A stretch of 64,000 nucleotides of DNA from an uncultured Alphaproteobacteria bacterium (GTDB lineage: Bacteria; Pseudomonadota; Alphaproteobacteria; CAAHEQ01; UBA3637): the NCBI GenBank assembly GCA_944392125.1, contig CALXVP010000006.1, positions 1 to 64,000 of the forward strand, read 5' to 3'. The position numbers and the translations under genes were made by a program. Under the pieces are notes generated by a model. It was not told the origin of the DNA, searched no databases, and saw only the letters and a program-made list of their open reading frames with translations. Shown here one piece after another: positions 17,762 through 27,339 of the stretch; the stretch's first letter is position 1; the number at the start of each line of letters is the position of its first letter.

Positions 17762-20422
17762 ATGGCTGAAATTACCGAAGAACAAAAGAAAACGGTTGAT
17801 GCCCTTGTCGCACGTGTCAAAAAGGCACAAGAGGCATACGCTCGTTTTTCGCAAGAACAGGTAGATAAAATTTTCAAAGCCGCTGCTTTGGCGGCCTCAT
17901 CGCAACGGATTCCGTTGGCGCAGTTAGCCGTTAAAGAAACGGGTATGGGAATTGTGGAAGATAAAGTCATTAAAAACCACTTTGCCGCCGAATATATTTA
18001 TAATGCGTATAAACACACCAAAACATGCGGTGTGATTTGCGAAGATAAAGAGCAAGGGTTTACGCAAATTGCAGAACCCGTCGGCGTGATTGCCGGTATT
18101 GTGCCGACAACGAACCCAACCTCAACGGCCATTTTCAAAGCGTTAATTGCGCTTAAAACACGTAACGGTATTATTTTTGCACCTCACCCACGCGCCATTC
18201 AATGCACAAATACGGCGGCACGCGTTGTATTGGAAGCAGCCGTCAAAGCGGGCGCGCCGGAAGATATTATTGCGGGATTAGATGAAATTACACCGGCCGT
18301 TACGGGTTATTTGATGGGGCATAAAGATGTTTCCTTAATTTTGGCAACGGGCGGTCCGGGCATGGTGAAAGCCGCATATACGTCCGGCACACCGGCTATC
18401 GGTGTCGGCGCGGGGAATACACCTGTGGTCATTGATGAAACGGCTGATTTAAAAATGGCCGTGAGCAGTATTATTATGAGTAAAACGTTTGATAACGGTA
18501 TGATTTGCGCTTCCGAGCAATCCGTTGTGGTGCTTGCTTCCGTTTATGATGCCGTTAAAGAAGAATTTATCAAACGCGGATGTGTCTTTTTAAACAAAGC
18601 GGAAACGCAAAAATTAAAAGACCTTATTTTTATCAACGGCAAGCTGAACTCGGCGATTGTGGGCCAACCGGCACATAAAATTGCTCAAATGGCGGGTATT
18701 GAAGTGCCGTTTACAACGAAAGTTTTATTGGTTGAATCGCATACGATTGATGATTCCAACCCGTTCGCGCATGAAAAACTCTCCCCGATTTTGGGATATT
18801 TCAAAGCCGATACGTTTGAACAAGCCGTTGATGAAGCCCAAAAACTCATCGTATTGGGCGGTGCGGGGCATACTTCCGTTTTATACACGGCAGAATCCAA
18901 TAAAGATCGGATTGAGTTATTCCGGAATACGCTGACAACGGGGCGGACACTTATCAATATGCCGTCTTCACAAGGCGCTATCGGAGATTTATACAACTTT
19001 AAACTGGCACCGTCGCTCACGCTCGGTTGCGGATCGTGGGGCGGTAACTCTGTCAGTGAAAACATAGGAGTCAAACACTTGTTAAACATCAAATCTGTTG
19101 CGGAACGTCGCGAAAATATGTTGTGGTTTAAAACGCCCGAAAAAATTTACTTCAAACGGGGCTGTTTGGATTTTGCCTTGGCTGAATTGCAAGGACACAA
19201 ACGGGCCTTTATTGTTACGGACAGAACAATGACGCAAATCGGCGTAACGGACCGTATCGGCAAGATTTTGGAAAAGAACGGAATGACGTATCAAGTATTT
19301 GATGCCGTAAAGCCGGATCCGGATTTAACGACAATCGGTTTAATTTTGGAGCAAGTGAAACGGTTTGAACCAGACGTATTTGTTTCGCTCGGCGGTGGTT
19401 CGCCGATGGACGCGGCTAAAATCGTTTGGCTTATGTATGAACAACCCGATTTGGCGTTTGAAGATATTGCCATGCGGTTTATGGATATTCGCAAACGGAT
19501 TGTTGACTTCCCGCATTTAGGTCAAAAAGCCAAAATGGTAGCTATTCCGACAACATCGGGAACGGGCTCGGAAGTAACGCCGTTTACCGTTATTACGGAC
19601 GATAAGACAAATCAAAAATATCCGATTACCGACTATTCTATTTTGCCGAATATGGCGATTGTTGACCCTGATTTGGCCATGAGTATGCCGAAAGGATTAA
19701 CGGCGTTTTCGGGTGTGGACGTTTTGACGCACGCTTTGGAAGCTTATACATCTGTTATGGCGAACAACCTCTCGGACGGACAAGCCCTTGAAGCAGCGCG
19801 TTTAGTCTTCAAATACTTACCGCGGTCTTACCAAAACGGTGCAAACGATCCGAAAGCCCGCGAAAAAATGCACTATGCGGCTACTTTAGCCGGACAGGCA
19901 TTTGCAAACGCTTTCTTGGGATTATGCCACTCCATGGCGCACAAACTCGGCGGTGAATTCCACGTGGCTCACGGGTTGGCAAACGCTTTGTTATTGCCGT
20001 ATGTTGTTAAATACAACGCAACGGATGCGCCGACAAAACAAGGCACATTCCCGCAATATCGTTATCCGTTTGTGAAACAACGGTATGCGCGTTTTGCCGA
20101 TATGATGGGCTTAACGGACGGATTAAATGCCGATCAGGTTGATGAAAAAGTCCATCGTTTGGTTGATGCCATTCAAGACTTAAAGAAAGCCGTTAACATT
20201 CCGATGTCCATAAAAGACGTAAATGTAGATGAAACGGCATTCTTGGCTTCATTAGATGCCTTGTCGGAAAAAGCGTTTGACGATCAATGCACCGTCTGCA
20301 ACGCCAGATATCCGCTCATCAGTGAGATTAAAGACTTATACTTGGCTGCCTACTACGGCAAACCGGTCTATGAAGAGGAAGAGAAAAAATCATCCAAATC
20401 AAGCAAGGCAAAAAAAGCCTAG
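17762..20422 (+). CDS. adhE: Bifunctional aldehyde-alcohol dehydrogenase AdhE
   Basis: Reduces acetyl-CoA to acetaldehyde and then ethanol, reoxidising two NADH, the main ethanol route of fermenting bacteria. The protein has 886 residues. Residues 1 to about 440 form the acetylating aldehyde dehydrogenase, with catalytic Cys249 in FDNGMICASEQ and GVIAGIVPTTNPTS for CoA and NAD binding. Residues about 455-865 form the iron-dependent alcohol dehydrogenase, with GGGSPMDAAK, PTTSGTGSEVTPF and the iron ligands in LCHSMAHKLGGEFHVAHG. AdhE normally assembles into long spirosome filaments. The Ser/Lys-rich tail (last 20 residues) is unusual. It is monocistronic with its own promoter and is followed by the hairpin repeat array. 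Confidence 0.98.
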   Translation: MAEITEEQKKTVDALVARVKKAQEAYARFSQEQVDKIFKAAALAASSQRIPLAQLAVKETGMGIVEDKVIKNHFAAEYIYNAYKHTKTCGVICEDKEQGFTQIAEPVGVIAGIVPTTNPTSTAIFKALIALKTRNGIIFAPHPRAIQCTNTAARVVLEAAVKAGAPEDIIAGLDEITPAVTGYLMGHKDVSLILATGGPGMVKAAYTSGTPAIGVGAGNTPVVIDETADLKMAVSSIIMSKTFDNGMICASEQSVVVLASVYDAVKEEFIKRGCVFLNKAETQKLKDLIFINGKLNSAIVGQPAHKIAQMAGIEVPFTTKVLLVESHTIDDSNPFAHEKLSPILGYFKADTFEQAVDEAQKLIVLGGAGHTSVLYTAESNKDRIELFRNTLTTGRTLINMPSSQGAIGDLYNFKLAPSLTLGCGSWGGNSVSENIGVKHLLNIKSVAERRENMLWFKTPEKIYFKRGCLDFALAELQGHKRAFIVTDRTMTQIGVTDRIGKILEKNGMTYQVFDAVKPDPDLTTIGLILEQVKRFEPDVFVSLGGGSPMDAAKIVWLMYEQPDLAFEDIAMRFMDIRKRIVDFPHLGQKAKMVAIPTTSGTGSEVTPFTVITDDKTNQKYPITDYSILPNMAIVDPDLAMSMPKGLTAFSGVDVLTHALEAYTSVMANNLSDGQALEAARLVFKYLPRSYQNGANDPKAREKMHYAATLAGQAFANAFLGLCHSMAHKLGGEFHVAHGLANALLLPYVVKYNATDAPTKQGTFPQYRYPFVKQRYARFADMMGLTDGLNADQVDEKVHRLVDAIQDLKKAVNIPMSIKDVNVDETAFLASLDALSEKAFDDQCTVCNARYPLISEIKDLYLAAYYGKPVYEEEEKKSSKSSKAKKA

Positions 20423-20445
20423 TATAACAGCATAGGCGAAAAACA

Positions 20446-20485
20446 AAAATCGGGCTTCTTTTGATAAGGAGTCCGATTTCTTTAT
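20446..20485 (+). terminator. Hairpin terminator after adhE
   Basis: AATCGGGCTTC (about 20447-20457) pairs with GGAGTCCGATT (20467-20478, with a bulge), followed by a T-rich stretch. It lies 25 bp after the adhE stop and is the first of four similar hairpins in the next 290 bp. Confidence 0.6.
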
Positions 20486-20500
20486 TTTTCATCCAATTTT

Positions 20501-20735
20501 TTTCTTTAAGGTATCCGCGAGGGAGATAAAAAGACGAACGCCCGAATAAGGCGTCCGATTGTTTTATTTCTGCTATTATTTTTTCTTTATGGAACACACG
20601 AGAGAGATAAAAAAATAAATATTCCTAAATGTGTCCGTCGATTTTTTTATTTTCAACCCCACTTTTTCTTTACGGTATCTGCAAGGGAGATAAAAAAACG
20701 AACGCCCGAATGAGGCGTCCGATTTTTAATAGCTT
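20501..20735. repeat. Three tandem ~82-bp repeats with hairpins
   Basis: A block beginning TTTCTTTA and ending GGGAGATAAA starts at 20501, 20582 and 20665, giving periods of 81 and 83 bp. Units 1 and 3 are close to identical and each carries a GC stem (CGAACGCC, short loop, GGCGTCCG) followed by a T run at about 20533-20560 and 20698-20725. Unit 2 has diverged in the stem. Together with the adhE terminator this gives a row of terminator-like hairpins. No open frame of note covers it. It looks like local duplication of a terminator-containing unit; any role is unknown. Confidence 0.75.
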
Positions 20736-20793
20736 TTTAATAGCAAGTTTTAGTATCTATTACGCTCTCACCATCATGCAATGAGTAAAAGTA

Positions 20794-21564
20794 TTACGAG
20801 CGTTGATTCTCTTGCAGATATTGCGGAATTGTTTTCTTGACTTGTTGATTCTCCGCTCCTTGTATTTTAATTGGTGCAGGTTGAGCCGTATTATCCTGTT
20901 GAGCAACTATTTGCTTTACTTGTTGTAATGTCTGTTGATATGCGGCTTTCTGAATATTCATAGCTGCTTGTTGAACCGTCTCTCTCTGATTTGAATGCAA
21001 GCTATAGCCACCCCATCCAGCTCCAACAACTGCAAGCACAGCCCCCCAAATTCTGACTAAATCTTCAACGCCTTTATTTTTGCAAGAAAATCTAGCTGCT
21101 GTAAAACTACTGGCAACTATTAAACCGCAAAATAACATCAATAATCTATCATCTTTTGTTTCTTGCGCTTTATCCGTGTGATTATCTTGAATCATATCAC
21201 TCACTTTTGGATTCTCTATCACTGCACGAACAAATGGTTTTGCTTCTTGTATCCATTGTTCAGAACCGACATTATTTTTCGCATACACTGCCACAAAACG
21301 ATTCCAAACATCATCCGTCATTCTTCCTGCTTTGGCTGTTTCATCAATTAGCTTTTGAAATAGTTTAATATTCTTATCAAAATCAATCTGCTTGATATTT
21401 TTTTCAGCTTGCTTTTCATCAAACCGACCTTGACTATCTATCGGCACGCGATATGCTGTCGCTTCATTACCGGTCGGCGTTTGTTCCTCTTTTTCACATC
21501 CCGTCATCAGCGGAATCATACTTGCCATACAGCTTAATGCGAGCATTTGTTGATTTAATTTCAT
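20794..21564 (-). CDS. Lipoprotein of unknown function, paralogue A
   Basis: A 256-residue predicted lipoprotein. The signal peptide ends in the lipobox LMTGC, with lipidated Cys23. Residues 50-130 form a helical conserved part (AEKNIKQIDFDKN, then KLIDETAKAGRMTDDVWNRF). Residues about 140-195 contain two hydrophobic segments around a lysine-cysteine turn. The C-terminus is a Gln-rich helix (YQQTLQQVKQIVAQQDN) ending QENQRS. I recognise no family. It is a tandem paralogue of the next gene, with matching signal peptide, promoter and C-terminal end. Paralogue A carries about 30 extra residues in the Gln-rich tail. Confidence 0.85.
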   Translation of the reverse strand: MKLNQQMLALSCMASMIPLMTGCEKEEQTPTGNEATAYRVPIDSQGRFDEKQAEKNIKQIDFDKNIKLFQKLIDETAKAGRMTDDVWNRFVAVYAKNNVGSEQWIQEAKPFVRAVIENPKVSDMIQDNHTDKAQETKDDRLLMLFCGLIVASSFTAARFSCKNKGVEDLVRIWGAVLAVVGAGWGGYSLHSNQRETVQQAAMNIQKAAYQQTLQQVKQIVAQQDNTAQPAPIKIQGAENQQVKKTIPQYLQENQRS

Positions 21565-21623
21565 ATTTCATCTCCTTAATTTAAATTGTGTAAAAAATCC
21601 TTATTCCCCATACTGTTGTCTCA

Positions 21624-21651
21624 TTCTTACACACAAAAACAAAATTGTCAA
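21624..21651 (-). promoter_or_regulatory. Promoter of lipoprotein paralogue A
   Basis: On the minus strand TTGACA (21651-21646) is 16 bases from TAAGAA (21629-21624), with the same surrounding sequence as the promoter of paralogue B exactly 900 bp away. AAGGAGAT serves as the ribosome site before the ATG. Confidence 0.7.
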
Positions 21652-21771
21652 TAATTTTTCAAATAAGAAGCGATCATTTAATAAAAAATCAAATAACTCT
21701 TATTTTATTCCTTATCATTGCACAACATTTTCGATGTTTTGCGAAAAAGCGTTACGCAACGAGTAAAAGCA

Positions 21772-22464
21772 TTACGAGCGTTGATTCTCTTGTAAATGTT
21801 GCGGAATTGTTTGCTTGACTTGTTGTAATGTCTGCTGATATGTGGCTTCTTGCATTTTAATGGCTACCCGTTGAACCGTATCCCCTTGATTCATCACCAA
21901 ACCGTATGCACTTCCAAACGCTCCGACCAGTGCCAATGGTGCACCAATGTATCTAACAACTCCTCTTTTAAACTTTTTATCACTACAATTTGCTTTAGCT
22001 GCCATACCGGAAGCGATAACTAACGCAACCGCCAATCCATATAACAAACCATCTTTCGCTTGTTTCATTTCATCCGTTCGGTTATCTTGAATCATACTGC
22101 AGGCCTTCGGATTCTCAACTACGGCGCGAACAAGCGGTTTTGCTTTTTGTATCCATTGTTCGGCATCGGGATTATTGTATTCATAAGCCACCGCAAAACG
22201 GTTCCAAACCGTATCCGTCATTCCGCCTGCTTTGGATGTTTCGTCAATCAACTTTTGAAATAACGGCAAATTCTTATCAAAACCAATCTGCTTAATATTT
22301 TTTTCAGCCTGCTCTTTATCAAAATTGCCTTGACTATCTACCGGCACCCAATAAGATACGGTTTCATTACCGGTCGTCGTTTGCTTCTCTTTTTCACATC
22401 CCGTCATCAGCGGAATCATACTTGCCATACAGCCCAATGCAAACATTTGTTGATTTAATTTCAT
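21772..22464 (-). CDS. Lipoprotein of unknown function, paralogue B
   Basis: A 230-residue predicted lipoprotein closely related to the downstream gene. The lipobox is LMTGC (Cys23), and the shared core includes QAEKNIKQIGFDKN, KLIDETSKAGGMTDTVWNRF and the segment before IQDNRTDE. The hydrophobic pair at about residues 140-190 is kept but diverged more than the rest. The tail YQQTLQQVKQTIPQHLQENQ is shorter than in paralogue A. Both gene copies end in nearly identical 3' sequence, so the duplication covered promoter, gene and downstream flank. Function is unknown; an envelope location is inferred from the lipobox. Confidence 0.85.
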   Translation of the reverse strand: MKLNQQMFALGCMASMIPLMTGCEKEKQTTTGNETVSYWVPVDSQGNFDKEQAEKNIKQIGFDKNLPLFQKLIDETSKAGGMTDTVWNRFAVAYEYNNPDAEQWIQKAKPLVRAVVENPKACSMIQDNRTDEMKQAKDGLLYGLAVALVIASGMAAKANCSDKKFKRGVVRYIGAPLALVGAFGSAYGLVMNQGDTVQRVAIKMQEATYQQTLQQVKQTIPQHLQENQRS

Positions 22465-22523
22465 GCTATATCTCCTTAATTTATATTATGCAAAAAATCC
22501 TTATTCCCTATACTGTTGTTTTA

Positions 22524-22551
22524 TTCTTACACACAAAAGTAAAATTGTCAA
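22524..22551 (-). promoter_or_regulatory. Promoter of lipoprotein paralogue B
   Basis: On the minus strand TTGACA (22551-22546) is 16 bases from TAAGAA (22529-22524). The flanks, including GTGTG before the -10 box and CAACAGTAT after it, match the paralogue A promoter. Confidence 0.7.
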
Positions 22552-22630
22552 GTATTTTTTAAATAAAAAGATGACGGGCGTTCCTGCAAGGCATAAAAAA
22601 ACGGCTCAAAATTTATGTCATCTGTTCTTG

Positions 22631-22668
22631 AAAAAAAAAGAAACTCCGCCGAAATCGGCAGAGTCTCT
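22631..22668 (-). terminator. Intrinsic terminator after secA
   Basis: On the minus strand GACTCTGCCGA pairs with TCGGCGGAGTTTC around a two-base loop, followed by eight or nine T residues (22640-22631). It lies about 40 bp beyond the secA stop. Confidence 0.85.
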
Positions 22669-22704
22669 CTTATTCATAACCAAAACCAAACAGTTGTATT
22701 ACCT

Positions 22705-25377
22705 TTACGGTTTGATTGCACCGCAACAATGCTTATATTTCTTTCCCGACCCACACGGACACGGTGCATTCCGCGGAATTTTACCGCCCGTCATTTCAAA
22801 CTTCGGCGTTTGCGGTTCCGCCTCGTCTTCCTTTTCGGCATTGGCAACATTTTCAGCCGTTGCCTGCTCCGGATTCGGGTGCGATTCCTGCATTTCTTGC
22901 GGACGACGTTCGGCAATTTGGAATTGCATGTGACCCATTAACTGTGTGATTCTCTCGCGCACACGGCTTAATAAGTTTTCAAATAAAATAAACGATTCTC
23001 GCTTATATTCATTGAGCGGATTTTTCTGCCCGTATGCCCGTAACCCAATCGCCGTTTTCATAAAGTCAAGCGTTTGCAAATGCTCTTTCCACGATTGATC
23101 AATCGTTTGAATTAACAAACTCTTTTCAAGATTATTGCGCATATCCGTCGGCAAAATTGCCATTTTGTTTTCCATAGCCTTATCGGCTTGTTCAATTAAC
23201 CGCTCAATCATCGTTTCGGGCGACATACCCGGTTCGTTGACCCATGCCGTAAACGGCACCTCTATGCCCAATAGTTTTGCCGTTTCCGCCGATAACTCTT
23301 CCGCATTCCAGTTCTCGGGCACGGATTTTGCGGGAGCCAATGTGTATATCATACTGCGAATACAATCATCACGCATATCTTTAATTGTATCCGTTACACA
23401 ATCGGCAACCATCAACTCTTTGCGTTGTTCGTAAATTACTTTACGTTGATCATTCATCACATCGTCATATTTCAACAAATTTTTACGCACATCAAAGTGA
23501 TACGCTTCTACCTTCTGTTGCGCAACGGCAATCGCTTTACTAATCCACGGATGAACAATGGATTGCCCTTTTTCCATACCGAGATTCTTTAAAATCTTTT
23601 GGATTCTGTCGGACCCGAAAATCCGCATTAAATCATCTTCCAACGAAACATAAAACCGTGAAAGCCCCGGATCGCCTTGACGCCCCGACCGTCCGCGTAA
23701 TTGATTATCAATCCGTCGGCTCTCATGCCGTTCCGAACCCAACACGTAAAGTCCGCCCGCTTTCAACGCAATTTCTTTTCCTTTGGCAATTTCTTCTTTG
23801 ATTTTTGCCGATAATTCTTCTTTGTTCGCCTCCGGATTTTTTGCCAATTCCTCCGCTAACCGCATTTCAAAATTACCACCCAACTGAATATCCGTTCCGC
23901 GACCTGCCATATTCGTTGCAATGGTCACAGCCCCCGGCACACCCGCTTGCGCGATGATTTGGGCTTCTTTTTCATGATGACGCGCATTCAAAACATTAAA
24001 CGGAATCTTCGTCCGCTTGCTTAATAAATCCGCTAAAATTTCCGATTTTTCAATTGAAGTCGTGCCAACCAAAATCGGTTGTTTGCGTTCGTGCGCCGAC
24101 TTTATTTCTTCAATGATGGCATCATATTTTTCTTCCGCCGTTCTGTAAATCACATCGTTTTCATCTTTGCGCTGTGAGGGACGATTTGTCGGGATTTCAA
24201 TCACATCTAAATGATAAATGCTGTCAAACTCGCCGGCTTCCGTCATAGCCGTGCCCGTCATACCCGCCAATTTCGGATACATGCGGAAGTAATTTTGGAA
24301 TGTTATGGACGCAAGTGTTTGATTCTCCGGCTGAATTTTAACGCCTTCTTTGGCCTCAATCGCTTGGTGCAACCCGTCCGAATAGCGACGCCCCTGCATC
24401 ATCCGTCCCGTAAATTCATCAATAATAACAACTTGCCCGTCTTTCACGATGTAATCTTTATCTCGTGTAAACAATACGTGCGCTTTAAGTGCTTGATCCA
24501 CGTGATGCACAAATGCAATGTTTTGCGTATCATATAAACTGCCTTGAATCATCCCCTGCTCTTGCAACATTTGCTCCACATACTCCGTACCGGCTTCCGT
24601 CAATGTTGCCGAGCGGTGCTTTTCATCTTTCTCATAATGCTCGGGGCGAATGTTACGCATCAGCTTATCCACCGCAATATATCTCTCCGACGAATCCTCT
24701 GCCGGACCCGAAATAATTAACGGCGTCCGCGCCTCGTCAATTAAAATAGAGTCCACTTCGTCAACAATCGCATAATAAAACGGGCGTTGAACCATATCTT
24801 TTAATTCAAAGCGCATATTATCCCGCAAATAGTCAAACCCGAGTTCGTTATTTGTGGCATACGTAATATCGGCATTATAGGCGGCACGGCGTTGTTCCGT
24901 TGTCATATCATGCACGATACATCCGACCGACAAGCCTAAAAACCGATAAATCTGCCCCATCCATTCACTGTCGCGCTTGGCAAGATAATCATTAACCGTT
25001 ACCACATGAACGCCTTTCCCCGTCAACGCATTTAAGTAAACGGGCAACGTTGCTACCAATGTTTTACCTTCACCCGTGCGCATTTCGGCAATCTGGCCGT
25101 TATTCAAAATAATACCACCCAGCAACTGCACATCAAACGGGCGTAATCCCAATGTTCTTTTTGCCCCTTCTCGCACACTTGCAAACGCTTCCGGCAATAA
25201 ACTTTCCAGCGATTCCCCGTTTTGAATACGCGTTTTATATTCCTGCGTTTTATCCCTTAACTGATCATCGCTTAACTGCTCATACGTTGCTTCAAGTTCG
25301 TTAATTTTATTGATTGTTTTTTTAAATTTTCGCAAATATCTATCGTTTGCGGAGCCGAAGAAATTTGTAAATAACAT
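22705..25377 (-). CDS. secA: Preprotein translocase ATPase SecA
   Basis: Motor ATPase that drives unfolded proteins through the SecYEG channel. The 890-residue protein has Walker [12 protein letters not shown] (G102-T107), Walker B in [16 protein letters not shown], the second nucleotide-binding domain with [14 protein letters not shown], the arginine-finger region [16 protein letters not shown] and the C-terminal zinc-binding SecB-interaction motif [13 protein letters not shown]. Full length and all motifs are intact. It lies downstream of the flhG gene on the same strand with a 211-bp gap, so it probably has its own promoter. A strong terminator follows. Confidence 0.98.
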   Translation of the reverse strand: MLFTNFFGSANDRYLRKFKKTINKINELEATYEQLSDDQLRDKTQEYKTRIQNGESLESLLPEAFASVREGAKRTLGLRPFDVQLLGGIILNNGQIAEMRTGEGKTLVATLPVYLNALTGKGVHVVTVNDYLAKRDSEWMGQIYRFLGLSVGCIVHDMTTEQRRAAYNADITYATNNELGFDYLRDNMRFELKDMVQRPFYYAIVDEVDSILIDEARTPLIISGPAEDSSERYIAVDKLMRNIRPEHYEKDEKHRSATLTEAGTEYVEQMLQEQGMIQGSLYDTQNIAFVHHVDQALKAHVLFTRDKDYIVKDGQVVIIDEFTGRMMQGRRYSDGLHQAIEAKEGVKIQPENQTLASITFQNYFRMYPKLAGMTGTAMTEAGEFDSIYHLDVIEIPTNRPSQRKDENDVIYRTAEEKYDAIIEEIKSAHERKQPILVGTTSIEKSEILADLLSKRTKIPFNVLNARHHEKEAQIIAQAGVPGAVTIATNMAGRGTDIQLGGNFEMRLAEELAKNPEANKEELSAKIKEEIAKGKEIALKAGGLYVLGSERHESRRIDNQLRGRSGRQGDPGLSRFYVSLEDDLMRIFGSDRIQKILKNLGMEKGQSIVHPWISKAIAVAQQKVEAYHFDVRKNLLKYDDVMNDQRKVIYEQRKELMVADCVTDTIKDMRDDCIRSMIYTLAPAKSVPENWNAEELSAETAKLLGIEVPFTAWVNEPGMSPETMIERLIEQADKAMENKMAILPTDMRNNLEKSLLIQTIDQSWKEHLQTLDFMKTAIGLRAYGQKNPLNEYKRESFILFENLLSRVRERITQLMGHMQFQIAERRPQEMQESHPNPEQATAENVANAEKEDEAEPQTPKFEMTGGKIPRNAPCPCGSGKKYKHCCGAIKP

Positions 25378-25588
25378 TATATTCCTTTCAAATTATAAAT
25401 TATCTCTATCAGATAATTCATTTCCACCTAAAAGTCAAGGAAAAGAAACGGATTTTTATATATTATCTTATGTTGACCGTTATATAACCGCCGAGGGGAC
25501 ACCGTTGATAAACCTTTTTATGCCGTTAGCATATCGTATGCTTATGCTTCCTTTGGCATCTCATTGGTTTAAACCCGACACACACAAT

Positions 25589-26377
25589 CTATTCACGCAT
25601 CAATCCGTCAGCCAATTTGCGCACATCTTCCGCCACAACCGAACCGGGGAATGCCGTTAAAAGCGGTATTTGCATTTTTAAACATTCTTTCACATGCGAA
25701 TCTTGATGAATAATCCCGCCCAAAAATAAATCAACATTTAAAAAGTTTTGACACGCTTTGACCAATGTTTGAAAAGTTCTTTCGCCCTCTTTAACGGTAT
25801 TTGCCTGATTCACAACAATTTTAATGCGCGGGGCATTATCGGCCGACGAAATAATTTTAATCAAGGCATACGCATCTGCCAATGATGTCGGCTCATCATT
25901 GCAGATAATCAAAACCGTGCCACTGCACCCGGCCAAAAACGTCATTGATTTTTCAATACCGGAACCCAAATCCAATACAACCCGATCGTAATTTTGTGCC
26001 AAAATATATAAATCATCGCATAAAAGTTGTAACTGCCCTTTTTCAAGACCGCATAACGATTGCGTTCCGAGATGCCCTGCCAACACCTCAAATTCCAAAT
26101 CGTTATCCCGATAAATAGCCTGATTCATCGGTAATTTACCGCTTAATACTTGCTCCAAATCCGCCGTTGCGTTAATGCCGAGTTGGATATCGGCATTGGC
26201 CAAGCCCAAATCGCCGTCAAATAACAATACGCGTTCGCCTTTTTGCGCAAATGCCTGAGCCAACGTTACGGAAAGCCACGTTTTCCCGACACCACCCTTT
26301 CCCGACGTAACGGCAATCACGTTTTTACCGTCTAACCGCCGATAAACTTTTTGCATATCACTGACTGCTTCGCTCAT
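25589..26377 (-). CDS. flhG: MinD-like ATPase FlhG
   Basis: ParA/MinD-family ATPase that, with FlhF, sets number and place of polar flagella. The 262-residue protein shows the deviant Walker A SGKGGVGKTW (about residues 25-34), FDGDLGLANADIQLG and DLGSGIEKSMTFL, the FlhG version of the switch motifs. The ATG overlaps the end of flhF by four bases (ATGA), so flhF and flhG are coupled. A plain MinD is less likely because of the FlhF and FliF/FliG context and the lack of minC and minE. Confidence 0.9.
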   Translation of the reverse strand: MSEAVSDMQKVYRRLDGKNVIAVTSGKGGVGKTWLSVTLAQAFAQKGERVLLFDGDLGLANADIQLGINATADLEQVLSGKLPMNQAIYRDNDLEFEVLAGHLGTQSLCGLEKGQLQLLCDDLYILAQNYDRVVLDLGSGIEKSMTFLAGCSGTVLIICNDEPTSLADAYALIKIISSADNAPRIKIVVNQANTVKEGERTFQTLVKACQNFLNVDLFLGGIIHQDSHVKECLKMQIPLLTAFPGSVVAEDVRKLADGLMRE

Positions 26378-27339
26378 TCTTCTTCTCCCTCACCACTGCC
26401 GTGTTTTAATAATTGCGCCAAATTATCGGGCGTTGCTTCCGTTAAATAGTCCGTTACTTTCCCCGATTTGGAAAAACCTGCGAACTGAAATGCACTGAAT
26501 GCCGCACTTTGCAAGAAACCGCCATAGCTGGCAGAAGCATCCGTTTTCGTCACCAACAATCTGAGACACCCGCCTTTTGAAAACACTGCTCCTTGTGTTT
26601 GCGCTTCATGGCAATCCATACCGGCTTGTTGCACATATATCATATCCGCATCTGCCACTTGTGTTTTAATAACGTTCAACCGCCCCGCATCTTCCGTATT
26701 ATAGGGATTTAACGCGGGCGTATCAATTAAAATCAACCCGTAATTCAAGCGCAACACCGTTATGGTTTCATTTAACTTATGCCAATCATCCAATACGGTG
26801 CACGGCATTTCCATAATGTGTGCATAGCGCATCAATTCGTCCGCACCGCCGACTTTTTGCGTATCCAAAGTTATCAACGCCGTTTGAATTTTCTGCGTTT
26901 TGGCATGGAATGCCAGTTTTGCCACAGCCGTTGTTTTACCGCATCCCGACGCCCCGACAAAAGCAAATAATCCGCTTCGTTTAATCGGTTCCAGTGATTT
27001 AAAAGAATATAACTCCGCAATGGCGCGCGATAAAAATTTTTCTTCGGATATTTTACTGCCCTTGCGTGCCAACGCATTCACCAAGCGTTCAATCATCTCA
27101 TCGGATACCTGTCGGGACGCGAGGATTTTTTTAAAATAGCGTCGCCGTTGCTCGTTTTTATGATATTCATCCCGAATCAAACTGCCGGATTGTTCCGCCT
27201 CTTCTGTGGCAACAACCAATTTTACGCCTTTTCCTTTCGTGCGAAAAGAAGAAACAATAACAGCCTTTTCGCCGAAAACACGGCGAATTTCACTCATCGC
27301 TTCGGGAATACTATCGGCAAAAAACGTTTTCAACTTCAT
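26374..27339 (-). CDS. flhF: SRP-family GTPase FlhF
   Basis: Third member of the SRP GTPase family, recruiting the first flagellar parts to the cell pole. The chosen start, ATG 27339, overlaps the upstream stop as ATGA and has AAAGGAAG upstream; an in-frame ATG six codons earlier is less likely. The product has 321 residues: a basic N-terminal B domain, N helices, and the G domain with P-loop VGASGCGKTT (G129-T136), LDTQKVGGADEL and VTKTDAS. The G3 segment reads LIDTPAL where DTAGR is usual. It sits between the fliF-fliG fusion and flhG in one coupled operon. Confidence 0.92.
   Translation of the reverse strand: MKLKTFFADSIPEAMSEIRRVFGEKAVIVSSFRTKGKGVKLVVATEEAEQSGSLIRDEYHKNEQRRRYFKKILASRQVSDEMIERLVNALARKGSKISEEKFLSRAIAELYSFKSLEPIKRSGLFAFVGASGCGKTTAVAKLAFHAKTQKIQTALITLDTQKVGGADELMRYAHIMEMPCTVLDDWHKLNETITVLRLNYGLILIDTPALNPYNTEDAGRLNVIKTQVADADMIYVQQAGMDCHEAQTQGAVFSKGGCLRLLVTKTDASASYGGFLQSAAFSAFQFAGFSKSGKVTDYLTEATPDNLAQLLKHGSGEGEEE

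Noticed and set aside
20501-20735. CRISPR array
   Set aside because: The repeats are three diverged ~82-bp units containing hairpins, without short identical repeats and equal unique spacers, and no cas genes are near.
25589-26377. Cell-division MinD
   Set aside because: No minC or minE is adjacent and the gene is coupled to flhF and the FliF-FliG fusion, which fits FlhG.
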